This document shows, in pieces, positions 37,013 to 48,905 of a DNA stretch of 64,000 nt. Below the pieces are notes generated by a model. The model did no database searches, had not been told where the DNA came from, and saw only the letters and a program-made list of their open reading frames with translations. Every line of letters starts with the position of its first letter. Position 1 is the first letter of the stretch. Made by a program: the position numbers and the translations under genes. Origin of the DNA: Lichina pygmaea (taxonomy: Eukaryota > Ascomycota > Lichinomycetes > Lichinales > Lichinaceae); NCBI GenBank assembly GCA_963422465.1, contig OY730169.1:5208001-5272000 (forward strand), written 5' to 3'.

Positions 37013-38052
37013 CTATATAGTACGGTATCTGAGTGAGCTTCTCTTGGGCTCTTGCTATCTTAGGTTTCTGCCTAACGCTAGCTCTGGTTTGGCCTAATTG
37101 TCAGCCAATCAGGCCTACTGGTTTCGGCGCCTGCGTTCTCTGTCCACGGCTGTAACAAGACTGGTGGTTCTATAGCGACTATTTCGAAACCCGAGCGAGT
37201 ACAGGGAGGAATTGATGGACGAGATATGGGTGACCCGAAACATAACCTGACGGACAAGCTGATAAGCAAGCCAATCAATATATTTTGATGTATGTATAGG
37301 TACAGGATGGTGTACGATACCGACGTACAAGCTGCAACATACAAGCCGTGACAGACCACAAGAGGTGAACCGCTATAAACAGTCTCTTATACAAAATGAC
37401 ACGATCGGGTCGTGATCCCGTGATCTCCACATGATGCCTAGGCTCCACGTGACTCTTGGCCCCCTATACAGCTTGCTAGGTAGCTCTTAGCTACGAAGCT
37501 CATCATCTATCTACACATGTTTTCAGACGCTTCCGCTGTGCCCTCGTAGGCCTTCCGCTACACAAAACAGCCTTAGTATCTGAACATTGACACTTGACCA
37601 GAGAGGACTGTCGGTCTGTGGAAACTGTGGGGACTAATATTTAGAAACAATCTTGCAAGCTAGAACTTGCTTTGTCAATTCTGTGGTGAAGACAAGAAGG
37701 CAGTGTGAAATACTGCTCACAGGTTGTTGTTCCTCAATCCTCGGTGTGGTATTTGTCAGTATTTTACCACTGTCTAGGCCAGAAATAATGTCAAAGTGGT
37801 CTCTACCACAAGAACTACCATGTAGCTTATTTCCTGCTAGGCCCCACAGTGGTGGGGCCTGGCGTGGATCTTGACGAGGTCCTACAAGGATCTCAGCAAG
37901 AGAGGACAAGAAGAAGCTGGTAAGAAGTCTGATTCTGCCGTCTGTCTGCGGCCGAGCTGGCTATCTACTGCTGCCTCCACCTCCTGCCGAAGTTGGCCCT
38001 GACCCGACTCGGCAGTCGCATCTAGCTAAGAGCTGCCTAACTCCTGCGACCG

Positions 38053-38106
38053 CGGCTCTGCGGTCGGGCCGGCGTGGGTGGCCGCACGGCTCTGCGGTCG
38101 AGCCGG
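38053..38106 (+). repeat. Pair of near-identical 20-mers
   Basis: The 20 bases at 38053-38072 recur at 38087-38106 with one change, both GC-rich (CGGCTCTGCGGTCG core). They lie in the repeat-rich gap. Confidence 0.85.
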
Positions 38107-38463
38107 GGCGGCCCGCAAAATTTCCAGTTTCTTTTTATAGCACAGGTGTTTAGGTATCCTGTTTTGATTGTAAAGTACACTGGGCCTGACATGTTGCACT
38201 TGATTTATGTTTGATAAGAATAGGCAGAAGAAGAGGTGTCTGTAACACAGAATAGAAGACAGTGAGATGTAGGCTGTGAGATAGAGAAAAACAAAACAAG
38301 AGTATTCAAATCTGTAGAGGTCAGGTTTCTATAGTCTGAGAGAAGTAAGTATAGTATAGTCTTTGTCACGCGCTGCTGTACGGAGTAGGCTAGAGCGGAA
38401 CTGAGCCAAAAGACTACTATGTCTGGGCTTAGTGCCCGACATCTCCGTACTAGCGATAGATAA

Positions 38464-38535
38464 GTGTGGCTGCACCCGCCTGCCTAGTCAGGATCTAACT
38501 GACTAAGCGCCCGGTCGGGCAACTAGCTCCTGACA
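38464..38535 (+). repeat. Dispersed repeat, copy 1
   Basis: About 70 bases that align, with small gaps, to 56919-56994. The shared core is CTGACTAAGCGC, then CGGTCGG, then ACTAGCTCCT; the upstream halves share GGCTGC and a CTAGTC/TTAGCC block. Roughly three quarters of positions agree by eye. Confidence 0.65.
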
Positions 38536-38886
38536 GTCTTGGTAAGACTTCCAGAGATGATCTAGTAGTTGGAGAACTAAGAATTCAGCTTACAGTACTT
38601 TCTAGCATGCCTAGATTGATTTCCTTAGATCTTCGTAAGATGTGTCTTCTTGATAATACTCTTGTTCCAGCAAGTGCTTCTGAACAAAGCTAGTGTACAT
38701 ACCAAGAGGAAAAGCTAATCTATTGTGGCTTAGAGAGACTTGAGGTCTATATTAGTCTGGATGTCTGAGTGACTAGACATTCTGAATAAGCCACACCCCG
38801 GGCCTAGCCCGGCCTATGGCGGCAACAGTTACAGTGATGATGATGATCAGTGTATAAGATCAAAGTCGGAGTATCATAACGGAAAT

Positions 38887-41490
38887 CTACACGGCCGACC
38901 TGGCAGCTTTCCGCCGGGCCTGCTCCCGACCCATTTTCCGAAAGAATGCACTCTGAGGTCCCTTCTTGAGGTCCCTGTTGCGGCTCTTGTTGTATTCCAC
39001 GTACGCCATGTCTTGGCCACCGCTCAGCTCGCTCAAAGTCCCTGCCGTACGCCTGGCACCCTTCTTGCCGACGCCCCAGACACCGGTGCGCTCGCCGAAC
39101 AGATCGCCTTCGATCTTCTCCTCCGACGCCTTTTCCTCGTTCTGCAGCATGACCTCGGCCAGCAGCGAGCGTCTTTCCTCAGCCCGCGCGAAGGCGAGGT
39201 TCGGAAGGCTCTCGATCCCTTGCAGGTGAGTGATCACCTTGAAGGCGTACCCCTGGTCGACCAGAAACGCTTGCCGCTTCGATGAGTAGTACATCTCCAT
39301 CGTGTCCTTGGAGACGAGCGAGTAGAAGAAGGCGTTGAAGCCCTCGTCATTCCTGCGTTTGGCTCGAAGGATTCGACCAAGTCGTTGCGCCTCCTGCCGC
39401 CGCGATCCGTAGTGGGACGAGATCTGGATCAGACAGGTCGCCTCGGGGAGGTCGAGAGATGTGTCACCAATCTTGGAGAGGAAGATGGTTTTCAGCTGCT
39501 CATTGTGCTGGAAGTTCTCGAGGATTCGAAGACGCTCGGCTTGGGGGGTCCCGCCGTAGATGTACGCCTTGCCGAGTGCAAGCGCGTACTTCTCCAAAGC
39601 GTAGACGTTGTCCGAGAAGACGATGACCTTGTCGTTTCGACTCTCGTGGTAGTTGATGAGGAACTGGCACGCCTGGAACTTGCGCGGGTTCATGATGTAC
39701 AGGAGCGCCTTCTTGCGGCTGGTCTCTCGGAGGTATTCCTGGTAGAACTCAGGCGTCATGGGACACCACACCTCGGCACACTGGACCTTGGCGATGTGCC
39801 CCTGCTCGGCGAGCTCCATCCAGTTGGCTTCGTAGAGCTTCGGCCCGATCAGGAAGTTGAGATCCGTGATCTTGTCATCCTCACGGAGGAGGGTTGCCGT
39901 GAGGCCGAGCTTCGAGTGAGTCGCGATCGAGTGCGTAACTCGCCGGAAGATCGAGGCCGGCACGACATGCACCTCATCAAGAATCATCAAGCCCCATTCT
40001 CGGCTCGTCATAAAGTCCATCATCTTCTGGGCGTCGTGCGAGCGAGCCCTCGTCTGGGTCACCATCGAGTAGGTCGACACGATGATGCCGGTGTTTCGGG
40101 TGAACTTCTCCTTGTGGTCCGAGGTGAAGATGGCGATGTCGTTTGGACTGATGTTGGACCACTTCAGGAACTCGTTCCGCCACTGCACCACCGACATGGA
40201 GCTCGTGCAGAGAACGACGGTGCCTTTCTTAATGGTGCATGCCGCCGTGATGCCCACCAAGGTCTTGCCCGCACCGCAAGGCAGGACGATGATACCGCTC
40301 TTCGCTCGACCATTTCCGAACATCTTGCTCAGGCTCTTCTCCTGGTAGCTCCGGATCTGTGCACTTGGTTTGAGGTCGATGTCGAGCGTCGGATTTTGCT
40401 CGTCGTTTCGAAAATCGTACTCCTCGAGCATTGGATATCCCAGCTCCAGACACCTCTTCTGCACTGTCTCGACGTGGTCGTTCTTGATCTCAAAGGACTG
40501 TACCTGATCTGCGTCGTCATCATCGTCGTCGTCGTCCCCAAGGTTGACGAAGATGTCGTCATCAGCCGGCTTCTCCTGCTCCTCCGCGGCGGAAGCCTGT
40601 TGAGCCGGCTGTTGCTGCTGACCTTGTTGCTTGGCGGCAGCAAAGTTCTTGGTGCCTGGAATAACGAGATCGCCCAGTTTGGGGGCCTTTTCTTTGGTAA
40701 TCTCTTCCGAGCTCTCGACTCGCGTCGGCCCGACGACCTCATCCCTCAGTAGCAGCTGAAGAGTGGCTGGATCTGCTGTTTCGATGAAGAATCGGTTTTG
40801 CTTCAACACAAGCTTCACCTTGCCGTACGACAGTGTGCAACTCTGGATGAACTCTCTAATGTCGTCAGGTATGGGTACTTTGGAGAGACGGTCAAGTACG
40901 CCGATGATGTCTTTGGGATCCAGGCCAACCGACACTGCCGCGTACAGACTATGCGCTGTGAGCGCATACTCGTGCAGATACGACGGCCTCGATAACGGCT
41001 CTGCCACTGTGGTCAGGAAGTCTTGAGCGTGCGCTGCCAGTGGCGAAAAGCTCTCTAGGATGATTCTGCCCTTGACCGGATCAATCCAGAGAGGACGGTT
41101 TTCATGGTCTGGCTTGAGATTCAGGTAGCCAAAGTCATTGCGGCCGAACAGATCAGAGGCCGAATCTTTGGCATGTGCATGTTGGTGCTTGCGGTTGTAA
41201 GTATCGAGGGTGAAGTTGCTCAGAGCAGCTGGTGATGCAGTTTACTGTGAGAGGTAGGACAGTGAAATCCGAGCACATGCGAAGGCTTACTTGCAAGGCC
41301 CTTCTGCTCTGCAGAATCCGCTTCGTCTCCGGAGAAGTCATCGCTACTACCTATCGTCTGCGGCGTTCCAGGATTAGATCTCTTCGAAGATCTTCCATTC
41401 TGAACTCCAGCTGAATGGAGGATCAGTCAAGTGCTATCATAACGGTTGTTATAATTTCGCACCTGCAGAGGCTTTCCGTTTCGGTGGCAT
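38887..41490 (-). CDS. SSL2: TFIIH helicase XPB/Ssl2 (Rad25)
   Basis: 3'-5' DNA translocase of TFIIH, needed for promoter opening and nucleotide excision repair. Exons (minus strand) 41490-41463, 41410-41291 and 41228-38887 give 829 residues. The N-terminus MPPKRKASA is basic. The domain order is the XPB N-terminal part ([32 protein letters not shown]), an acidic run, helicase motif I ([11 protein letters not shown], about residue 365), motif [10 protein letters not shown], the RED motif (LLREDDK) and C-terminal motifs with [15 protein letters not shown]. The second acceptor at 41229 was chosen because a nearer one gives a stop. An acidic D-run is encoded by a GTC-type repeat at about 40520-40540. 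An enzyme with intact motifs is expected. Confidence 0.95.
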
Positions 41491-42005
41491 CTTGACCAAA
41501 CTGGCTGCACCAGCAGAATCCCACGGAAGCCCTCAGCTCAAGGTCCACAACATACCGTAGCCTTTGATGATGGCACGCGAGAAGATTCAGTCGACTACAA
41601 TCACGAGATGGTGATATTGAAGTGAGATTGTTCGTGGCGATTGCTAGTCTTGTACTCCGTGGAAGGAAGGTAGCTACTTTGTAGACTACGGAAATAAGAC
41701 TTAGCCAGGCCCATTAAGACATGAGTCATGGAGGCTGAGGTCAACAAAGCCCTACGGTACGAAGGTACCTTCTACTACTTAGACACGTGATCATCTAGCG
41801 ATTTTCGGGTTATCCCTGACTAAGCATCCGTCTTGAAATCCCTACTGATGATGGTACGAGTAAGCGCCTGTGGCGCCCAGCCGGCGGTTGGTCATGACAT
41901 CAACAACGAGTCAGCTGCGATCTACGAGGTACTTGTACGGGTACTTAGATGCCGCGCGTGTCAACGTCATTGGTCGATATCCAGATCAAATAGCACAACA
42001 TCACG
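41491..42005. promoter_or_regulatory. Divergent promoter region, Ssl2 / unknown gene
   Basis: 515 bases between divergent starts. A GTACG-rich patch lies at about 41755-41770. No gene recognised. Confidence 0.45.
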
Positions 42006-42980
42006 ATGCCGTGGCACGCAATGTGGTCGAACCACCGCTGTTCCAGAGACGTAAAGTCTACCTTGGACGGAGAAGACGATTACATGAAGGCGTGGTCGAC
42101 CGAGCGTCCTAGCAGCTCCGAAGGGGAGATGAAAACCAAGAGATTCGCGGATCAAAGGTCGACCGAACCATATCCTCAAGCTCTCTCGTGGCCACATAGT
42201 TTGCTTTCGCTTGCGCAAGCCGGTGCGGTTGGGTGCGCTGGGATGATCGAATACCTTCTTCTCGAAGAAGACTCGCCCCTTGTGCTCGAACTTCACCGCG
42301 ACATCGGCGAAAAGATACCGTGGAGAGAGGCGTTCGAAGACTTGCTCTTGGCCTCCCACGGCCGGGAGCTACCTCTCCGGGAACGTGGTCGACGCGCAGA
42401 GGAGAGCTCTACCGACTGGATCAGCCGCATGACGTTGTGCCACAGCTGGTCGGCAAAGCCAGCCTGGGACCATCTCTTCGACGAGGCCACGGCCCGTCTT
42501 CTTGATTTGGTGGACATGAGCGTGTTCGGTCCTTCCGAGTGCCCCCGCCAAAAGGACGGTCCGGAGACGGAACTCGATTACTATCTGCGCTCCGAACATT
42601 CCGACAGCCTCCCGTCCGGCTCTTCTTTACCAACGCCGACATCTCCGTCGACAGACGATCCTTGTCGACCATCGGTGCTGTCAACGCTTACTACCACCGA
42701 GCGCACCACGGATCCAGATGGTACAGTCCGCACACGCGTCGTGCTCAAGAAACGCTTCAGCGACGGCAGCGAGGAGAACAAGGAGACGGTTCACACGGGT
42801 CTCGCCGGACAGAAGCACAGTGCTATCGATGGGTCTGAGGTATCACATAGAGACTCGAACAATGGCATCGATGAATGGGACGTTGCCAGTAGCGGTAGTA
42901 TGTGGGAGAGCCCTTCGAACAGAAGGACAGCGAAAGGAGTAGACCGGCAGAGACAACGAGGGTGGTTTTGGACGAGCTGA
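42006..42980 (+). CDS. Uncharacterised 324-residue protein
   Basis: Single-exon frame from the ATG at 42006. I recognise no named domain. Residues about 55-130 (SWPHSLLSLAQAGAVGCAGM, EYLLLEEDSP) look globular; residues about 225-270 carry a repeat-like TTTERTTDPDGTVRTRVVL followed by LKKRFSDGSEENKETVHT, a phrase I recall from conserved but uncharacterised ascomycete proteins. It ends in GWFWTS. No signal peptide is evident. It is divergent from Ssl2. The first 50 residues are less protein-like, so the true start could be one of the internal ATGs (for example MKTKRFADQ) or lie in an upstream exon. Confidence 0.7.
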   Translation: MPWHAMWSNHRCSRDVKSTLDGEDDYMKAWSTERPSSSEGEMKTKRFADQRSTEPYPQALSWPHSLLSLAQAGAVGCAGMIEYLLLEEDSPLVLELHRDIGEKIPWREAFEDLLLASHGRELPLRERGRRAEESSTDWISRMTLCHSWSAKPAWDHLFDEATARLLDLVDMSVFGPSECPRQKDGPETELDYYLRSEHSDSLPSGSSLPTPTSPSTDDPCRPSVLSTLTTTERTTDPDGTVRTRVVLKKRFSDGSEENKETVHTGLAGQKHSAIDGSEVSHRDSNNGIDEWDVASSGSMWESPSNRRTAKGVDRQRQRGWFWTS

Positions 42981-43690
42981 ACTGAGCCCCCTTCTGCTGT
43001 GGATACGCACAATTCACGACATTGACGACTATCCTTCCTCCTCTCTCTCTCCTCTTCCTTTTTCCACCAAACCAACTTGTTTTCACTATATTCTTTCCGC
43101 ATCGTGTATCCAGATTTGGTCAGTTTCAGTACAAGTCCTCCACTCCGATACTCTTCTTCCTTTCCACTCATCCCCGTCTTCTCGCCCCACCCTCCACCCT
43201 CTTCCACAGAAATCAAAGCGCTGGAACACGTGTACAACACCTTTATACTTTTCTACACAACCATGTATACAATGTGATCATCGAATGGGCTGGCGTGGCC
43301 GGGTCTTCCTCTTTGTTTGGGTGGAGAAGGGAGAGAAGGGGAGAACAGGAGAAGGCGGTGCAATGTCTCCGGCTTTACCTGACAGACGCTCCACTCTCAC
43401 AGTAACTATGATGCGATTCGATGTCGTCGTCTTCACCGGGAGAAGAGTACCCCTCGTACCTGGGCGCAACCGAATCCTCTTCCATCGCACAGAGTAATCA
43501 TCTAGAATCGAACAAGGCTGGGTGAAAGCACCCAGGCTGTCAAAACAGCATGGAGCCAATGGCATTGCATATCGACATACATAAGTAGTCTCTCCACAGG
43601 CCACCATGAGGAAAGGTACAGTAGAAGAGCAGAGCGGTGTTCCTGTAGGAAATATATCTAGGTCCTTGCCTACTGCGCAGGCAAGTAGAT
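42981..43690. other. Spacer between convergent genes
   Basis: 710 bases between the 3' ends of the unknown gene and Bcd1. A long pyrimidine-rich tract lies at about 43030-43075. No gene recognised. Confidence 0.5.
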
Positions 43691-45002
43691 TCAAGATGAC
43701 CCTTCGCCCTGGGCGCCACCAGGTATGCTGTCCTCCTTCAGCATCTCCAGGATAAGCTGCACGTCTGAAATTGGTTGCGGTCTCCCATCCACCGCATCAT
43801 CTTGGCAGGTCTGTGGCGGAGCAAGGGATTCCTTGGCCGGGCTCGTGGCTTGATCAGCCGAGTCCGTTGATGGCAGCACCTCTTTGGTCTGCCCAAGCTG
43901 CTCCAAGAAGTATTCGGCTTCCGCCATGAACGCTGCGGGTAGAGCATCTGGCGGATCAGGCAAGGCGTAGAATGTTGGAAACTCCAAGACGACACGATCT
44001 CGCAGACAATCCGAGATGGTCGAGGAATGCGGAACAGGAATGATCACGGGCACGGTTGTAGCTGTCTGGGGGCGAAGCAGATAGAAATGCAGTTTGGGGT
44101 TTACGACATTTGCGCCTGCGGCCTCACCGTCATTGGGCTCTGTCGGTGCTATTTGGCCATCCATCGAAGCTGCTGATGACCCATCTGGCAAGGCTGACCT
44201 TGCTGTTTGTGAGGATGGGGCCTGAATGCTTGCACAAGGCTCTTCACGATTCAGCTTCTGTCTTTTCCGACGTCGCTGCGGATCTTCGATGGCCCTGCAG
44301 TACGCGTCATACACGGTCAAGCTGTCAAAGGCCGTGGTCAACTTCCGCTGGCCCTGTTCATCGACCCACTCGATCGTCCAACTGATGCTCTTTGCCCTGA
44401 AAGAAAGGCTGTTTTAGTATGATCTCTCTCGCAGGTCTCCCCCGACCTCATACGCACTGATGATCGAGCCTTGTCTTGTTCAGCTTGTGGCGTTGCAAGC
44501 CTACAGGGGCCCTTTTCACCCTGACGCGCGCTTGTTGGAACGCGCTCGACAGATTGTGCTCCCCCTTTTGCCATCGGTGACGTTTCTTGAAATTGAAGTC
44601 GTCTGGAACAAGTGGCGGCATGCCCCGCTCGAGGACGTCTTGCTCCGCACGATCCAGATGCCGCTCAACCGCTGTCAGGAAATTGTAATCGCGATCGATG
44701 GCAGCTGGCGTCGCCAGCTCGTTCTTTTTGACATACGCGGCCGGGTCCCTGACACCGGAGCACTGCGCTCGCGCTTTATGGCGTTTAGAACAGGCCAGCG
44801 AGCAGGTTCGCATGAGGCATCGCGGACAGCGGTATTTGGGTGGGTTCAGATGGCTGCATGGAGCGTGAGGTCAGTACTGTATCGGAGTGTGAAGAGCCAT
44901 TCCTTTCATAGAGCAGCCTCGAATGGGATTGCGAGTATGTAGTAGATAGATCAACTGTACTTACCATATCAGACACATATCCTTCAAAGTGGGCTCGTCC
45001 AT
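43691..45002 (-). CDS. BCD1: Box C/D snoRNP assembly factor Bcd1 (ZNHIT6-like)
   Basis: Nuclear zinc-HIT protein required for assembly of box C/D snoRNPs. Exons (minus strand) 45002-44965, 44853-44458 and 44396-43691 give 379 residues. The zf-HIT domain is complete at the N-terminus: Cys10, Cys13, Cys22, Cys25, Cys30, Cys34, His38 and Cys44 (CLIC, CPRC, CSLACSKRHK). It is followed by RDYNFLTAVERHLDRAEQD, the Bcd1-type helical region and SWTIEWVDEQGQRKLTT. The C-terminus from about residue 220 is acidic and Pro/Ser rich. The first exon is only 38 nt; intron 1 is 111 nt. The family call is strong from the combined HIT finger and downstream block. Confidence 0.92.
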
Positions 45003-46599
45003 CGTCAGTGGCCAGAGCAGTGCACTGAGTTCTAGAGACTTGGTAGCGTGGGTTCGAAATATCCAGAGTTACCAACGACAATGTCTTGTGGCACACCAGT
45101 ATGAACGAGGACCGCGCTAATGAGGCTTGACTAGAGCAATTTGGAATCGTGGTCCGCATACGTACGGCCTTTCTGTAACCACAGCTGGCTGAATATCAGT
45201 AGCTACACAGAATGTTCGGAGAGTTCTATGATTCTCGCTGTTACCCATTCAAGAACTTGTGTCACAAGCAATCGGATCTCGGGTGTTTATCGGCCCAACC
45301 CTCGGGCGTATTCAGGGCCACTGGAGGAGCTCGGTACCGTACCGTAATGTTACTGACAACAAGCCTGCACCCTCTGGTAGTCAGGCAATCCAATCCAATC
45401 TTCTCAGAGTCATCTTGTGGACTGGGTTCAGCGTAGAGGCGTTCATACACCTCTAACAAGTCGTTCTTATGCTATCATAACTGTTCTACGAAACAGCTAT
45501 AATACCGTACTTCCAGTGTGAGGCGTACTGAGCACCGTGTGTCGAGGTCCAGCTTCAAGTCAAACGGTATTTGAGAGCTTGAAAGATCGTTCAGAACGTG
45601 GAGCGATCAGGCTACAAGAGAATCCAGGCTCAAAAACGTCGTGAGGCGGTTTGTAAAGGTCAGGGTTCTTGCTCAAAAGCTTTATGATTGCTCTGCTCTC
45701 TTCTTCATTTGGGTTGATCACAACTGCAGTCAGTATCCGCATCCACATTGAAGTTGGACTTGTCGACTGCTCTTCAGGCATGTACAATATTATGTTCTGT
45801 ACGTGGAAGACGCCTGGAGCAGGCGGGGATCTCTTGTCGATTTGGGATGGCTGTCTAGGGGTCATCACCGGTACAAAGCTGCTCGGTTTCCCCTCTGAGT
45901 ATTTTTAGTTCACCAGTCCAGCACAACTACGTAGTATACGTACATCTGTTGAACTTCAAGACATTCAAGGATGCACATTACTCTACAGAGTAGAAGAAGA
46001 AGTTGGGACACTACCCAAAGCTTAATGTCATGCTACTGACGCCGCATGAACCCCTTTCGTCACCAATCAGGTCTGGCAGCCTTGAAAGCAGCCATGGCGC
46101 AGTCGGCGTCGGTACTGATTTCAAGATGGTCCGAGGTGTTCTACAATGATGACTGACTTGGCGCATTGCCAAAGATCTTGCTCATCATGAACAGAGCCCA
46201 ATGGAAGCAGGTAGCTGGTTACGATGGCAACTGATCAAGAGGGCCAACCCCGAGTGCTGGGCACCGCAAACATGGACGATTCCCTAAGCATGCGGAGGAA
46301 GCTCGACTAGGATCTGTCGCTTCAAACCGTCTTTTCCGGCCGAGCTTCGGCTCATCGAGAGGCAGGAAGCCCTCGGAGCCGCAGAAGATCGAATTCTTGA
46401 CCAAATACTCATTGGAATGCCCGACAGCAATCAATCTCGCGGTCCTCGTCAGTCTCGTCACCCGAAGGATGATCCCGAGCCTGCTCGAACAGATACGCAT
46501 CATCTATCTCGATCTAAGTACAGATATCTCGCGCGGAGGAGGGAGCAAGGACCTAGATGAACAGGGAGATCAGCATGAGAAGACCCCGGGGGAAGGGGC
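45003..46599. other. 1.6-kb spacer with a doubtful short ORF
   Basis: Between the Bcd1 start and the NADH pyrophosphatase 3' end. Small GTAC words occur at about 45155, 45340 and 45935. A protein-like 101-codon open frame (minus strand, 45865-45560) has no recognisable relative. No confident gene. Confidence 0.4.
45560..45865 (-). CDS. Doubtful 101-residue ORF
   Basis: Open frame from an ATG at 45865 with fairly protein-like composition (EEESRAIIKLLSKNPDLY). I recognise no family and see no splice partners. It could be a small gene, a gene remnant or chance. Confidence 0.2.
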   Translation of the reverse strand: MTPRQPSQIDKRSPPAPGVFHVQNIILYMPEEQSTSPTSMWMRILTAVVINPNEEESRAIIKLLSKNPDLYKPPHDVFEPGFSCSLIAPRSERSFKLSNTV

Positions 46600-48053
46600 C
46601 TAGATCTTGCTGCCCTGTCTGTCGAGATCGCCGCCCTTGAACGTCTCGACGATGGCCGCGAGCAGTCGATTGGCAATAGCAGTTTTCGGGGGCAGCCTCA
46701 GCCCGCCGGGTTTGTATCCGTCACCGGGCTCTTCGCCCAAGCCACTTGTGCCCACTTCCAGCGCCTCGGCCGCCTCCTCCATACTGACCCACTTCGCCTG
46801 TTCGAGCTCCTCGTCGTTTGTCAAGGCGATCGTTTCCGAAGCCGGATCAGGTACCGTTTGCGCAATGGCGCCGATCATCAGACTGTTGGGGAACGGCCAT
46901 GGTTGGGTTGAGTGCAGCACCACGCGGCCGACGCTCACGCCAGCCTCTTCCCATACCTCGCGCCGCACGGCCTCCTCGACGCTCTCACCCGGCTCGATGA
47001 AGCCGGCGAGGGTCGAGTACCAGAACGGCGGCCAGCGCTTCTGACGGCCTAGCAAGACCCGTCGGCCGTCATGCGAGACCACGGCCATGATCACGGTGGG
47101 GTCAGTCCGTGGAAAGGAGATGTTGTGGACGCCCTTGCGGGTGGCGCACGGAGGCCGGCGGGTGATGTCGGACGCAGATGTGGATGTCTGATCAGCCGTG
47201 CCTTGGCTCGCGGCCGTCGGAGCTAGAGAGAGGTCTGCTGGCGGACAGGCCCGTTTGGCCCCGCCGTTGATAGAGAGCGTGGGCTGTCCGCATTGCGCGC
47301 AGTAAGGATTCCGTGCGTTCCAATCGAGCATCGCGCGAGCTTGGGCGTAGATGGCAGCTGGAAAGGCACGCAGCGGCGATTTAGCTGGCATTTCATGCCA
47401 CTGGATGGAGGGGCTGAGGGACCTTCAGGTGCAGCGAGTGTTGAATTCAAGCGTCCTTCCACGAATTTCAATCCGCGGCTCTGCACCGCATCTACCACCT
47501 TGCCCGCCTGATCCACAACGGTTCCTTTTGGGGCGACGTCCAGGGCCCAGAACGGAGCACCGGCGTACTTCTTCCACCGTAGCCCATCCTCCGCTCTCTT
47601 CTCGTCAATGCCCAGGAACACCAACTGAGGCACGGTGACGACCGAGTTGAAGTCGGCGATCACGTCCTGCTCGGACCTCGAGAAGGGACCGTCGCCGACG
47701 AGACCGCTGACGTCGTCGTACCCCACCCACGCGAGCTTTGACGGGCTTTGGCTCAACGGGGCGAGACTTTTGAAGATGAGGAAGGATGCACTTGGGTGCT
47801 TCACGGCGGCTGATAGAAAATCTTGGTCGGTCCGGAGGAAAGACACTCTATTGAGGGGGGAACCTGCATTCGTTGAAGCATATCAGTCTTCTAGCACGGT
47901 ACCGGTACCGGTAATATATCGTAGAATCGGCCGAACAGGCTGGATGTGGACCGCACCAGAAAAGTAATTAGACACTTCTTTTCCATATCTGCGGCAGAGG
48001 AGAGAGTCGACGTCGGCATGCACTGGCTCTGGCAGATCCGGGATGGTTGACAT
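46600..48053 (-). CDS. NPY1: NADH pyrophosphatase (Npy1/NUDT12-type Nudix hydrolase)
   Basis: Hydrolyses NADH and related dinucleotides to NMNH and AMP. Exons (minus strand) 48053-47957, 47863-47423 and 47357-46600 give 431 residues. Recognisable parts are RYGKEVSNYFSG and NRVSFLRTD near the N-terminus, a CAQCG zinc-ribbon half, RKGVHNISFPRTDPTVIM, the Nudix box GFIEPGESVEEAVRREVWEE followed by AGV, and the family-specific QPWPFPNSLMIGA. The zinc ribbon is interrupted by about 40 low-complexity residues. The last three residues are Ser-Lys-Ile, a variant of the peroxisomal PTS1 signal, consistent with the known peroxisomal location of yeast Npy1. The exon 1 ATG at 48053 is supported by the RYGKE block. 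Confidence 0.93.
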
Positions 48054-48905
48054 TTGGGTGCGTGGGAGGTCCGGATACCGGCAGTCGTCCCGTAGCAATG
48101 TTTCGTCGTCATAACGAGCTCTGCATTGGCGTGACTTGGTACCAGAGTCTCAGACAGCGCTGCAATGGTGGCTATAGTACAGTGATTAAAACGACTAATA
48201 GCGTCTGCTCTTTTATGTGTGGTAGAGTACGTATGTATGGTATGGTCTAGTATCACCAAAGGATGAAGTTGGGTCTACTATATCTGTACCAGCAACAGGA
48301 CCAACAATCAGACCATTGACAAATCAGGACGTCGCAAGAATGAGTCGAAGCCGGAATCTTCAAGCTTTCGATGAAGACATACTCCACTACCGCACGTGTT
48401 GTGACCCACTACATACCAGTCGAGGTCGATTCATGTTGTAATTTGGTATACATGGGTCCTTGCACACTGTAAGAAGCTGCTCTACCTCGTGAAACAGTAG
48501 TACTGTACTTCGACCAACAAGCCTGTGCAGATCAGCTGTTTCCACCCCATTGTAAAGTGCCATCATGATTAGACTCTGTTCCGACCCCTGACGTGCCTCA
48601 TCAGAACTGGAAAGGGGGGGACGTGACCAAATTAGATTCTTGGGAAGGGGTAGCTGTTAAACACAAATTTAGCCTGGAACACAGTCACTCCTGGGGGTCC
48701 TGGGCCTGATGTCTGCCTTTGTGCAGTCTTGCTTGAACAGAAATGTTTTTTGTGCGTGGCTGACGAGACTCGAGTGCCATCTTCCCGGATGAGCGTATGT
48801 TGATTATATGGCTGCCGGCCGTGAGTGTCATAGTCGATGACATAGGTGTTGTAAGTGACAGGGGCCGTTGCCACACGCCTTCCCGGTGCTGATGTGCTCC
48901 AGAAG
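48054..48905. other. 0.85-kb spacer
   Basis: Between the NADH pyrophosphatase start (-) and the doubtful secreted ORF. A GTAC word lies at about 48225-48240. A 95-codon minus-strand frame (48632-48916) has a protein-like middle (TYNTYVIDYDTHGRQPY) but no known family. Confidence 0.4.

Larger units (their letters stand above)
35467..38886. other. 3.4-kb gene-poor, AT-richer stretch
   Basis: Between Ctk1 (+) and Ssl2 (-), convergent. No intact gene. It contains a TGAG/TGAT quasi-repeat zone (about 35930-36040), a GTAC cluster (36160-36185), a tRNA-like Pol III module (about 36880-37010), two near-identical 20-mers (38053-38072 and 38087-38106) and a copy of a dispersed repeat (38464-38535). 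It looks like a nest of old repeats. Confidence 0.55.

Noticed and set aside
39385-40752. 455-codon + strand frame opposite Ssl2
   Set aside because: It lies entirely within the coding strand of Ssl2, whose motifs are unmistakable; the antisense frame arises from high GC3.
41239-41245. Nearer Ssl2 acceptor before exon 3
   Set aside because: It gives a frame unlike the conserved [11 protein letters not shown] block; the acceptor bordering 41228 restores it.
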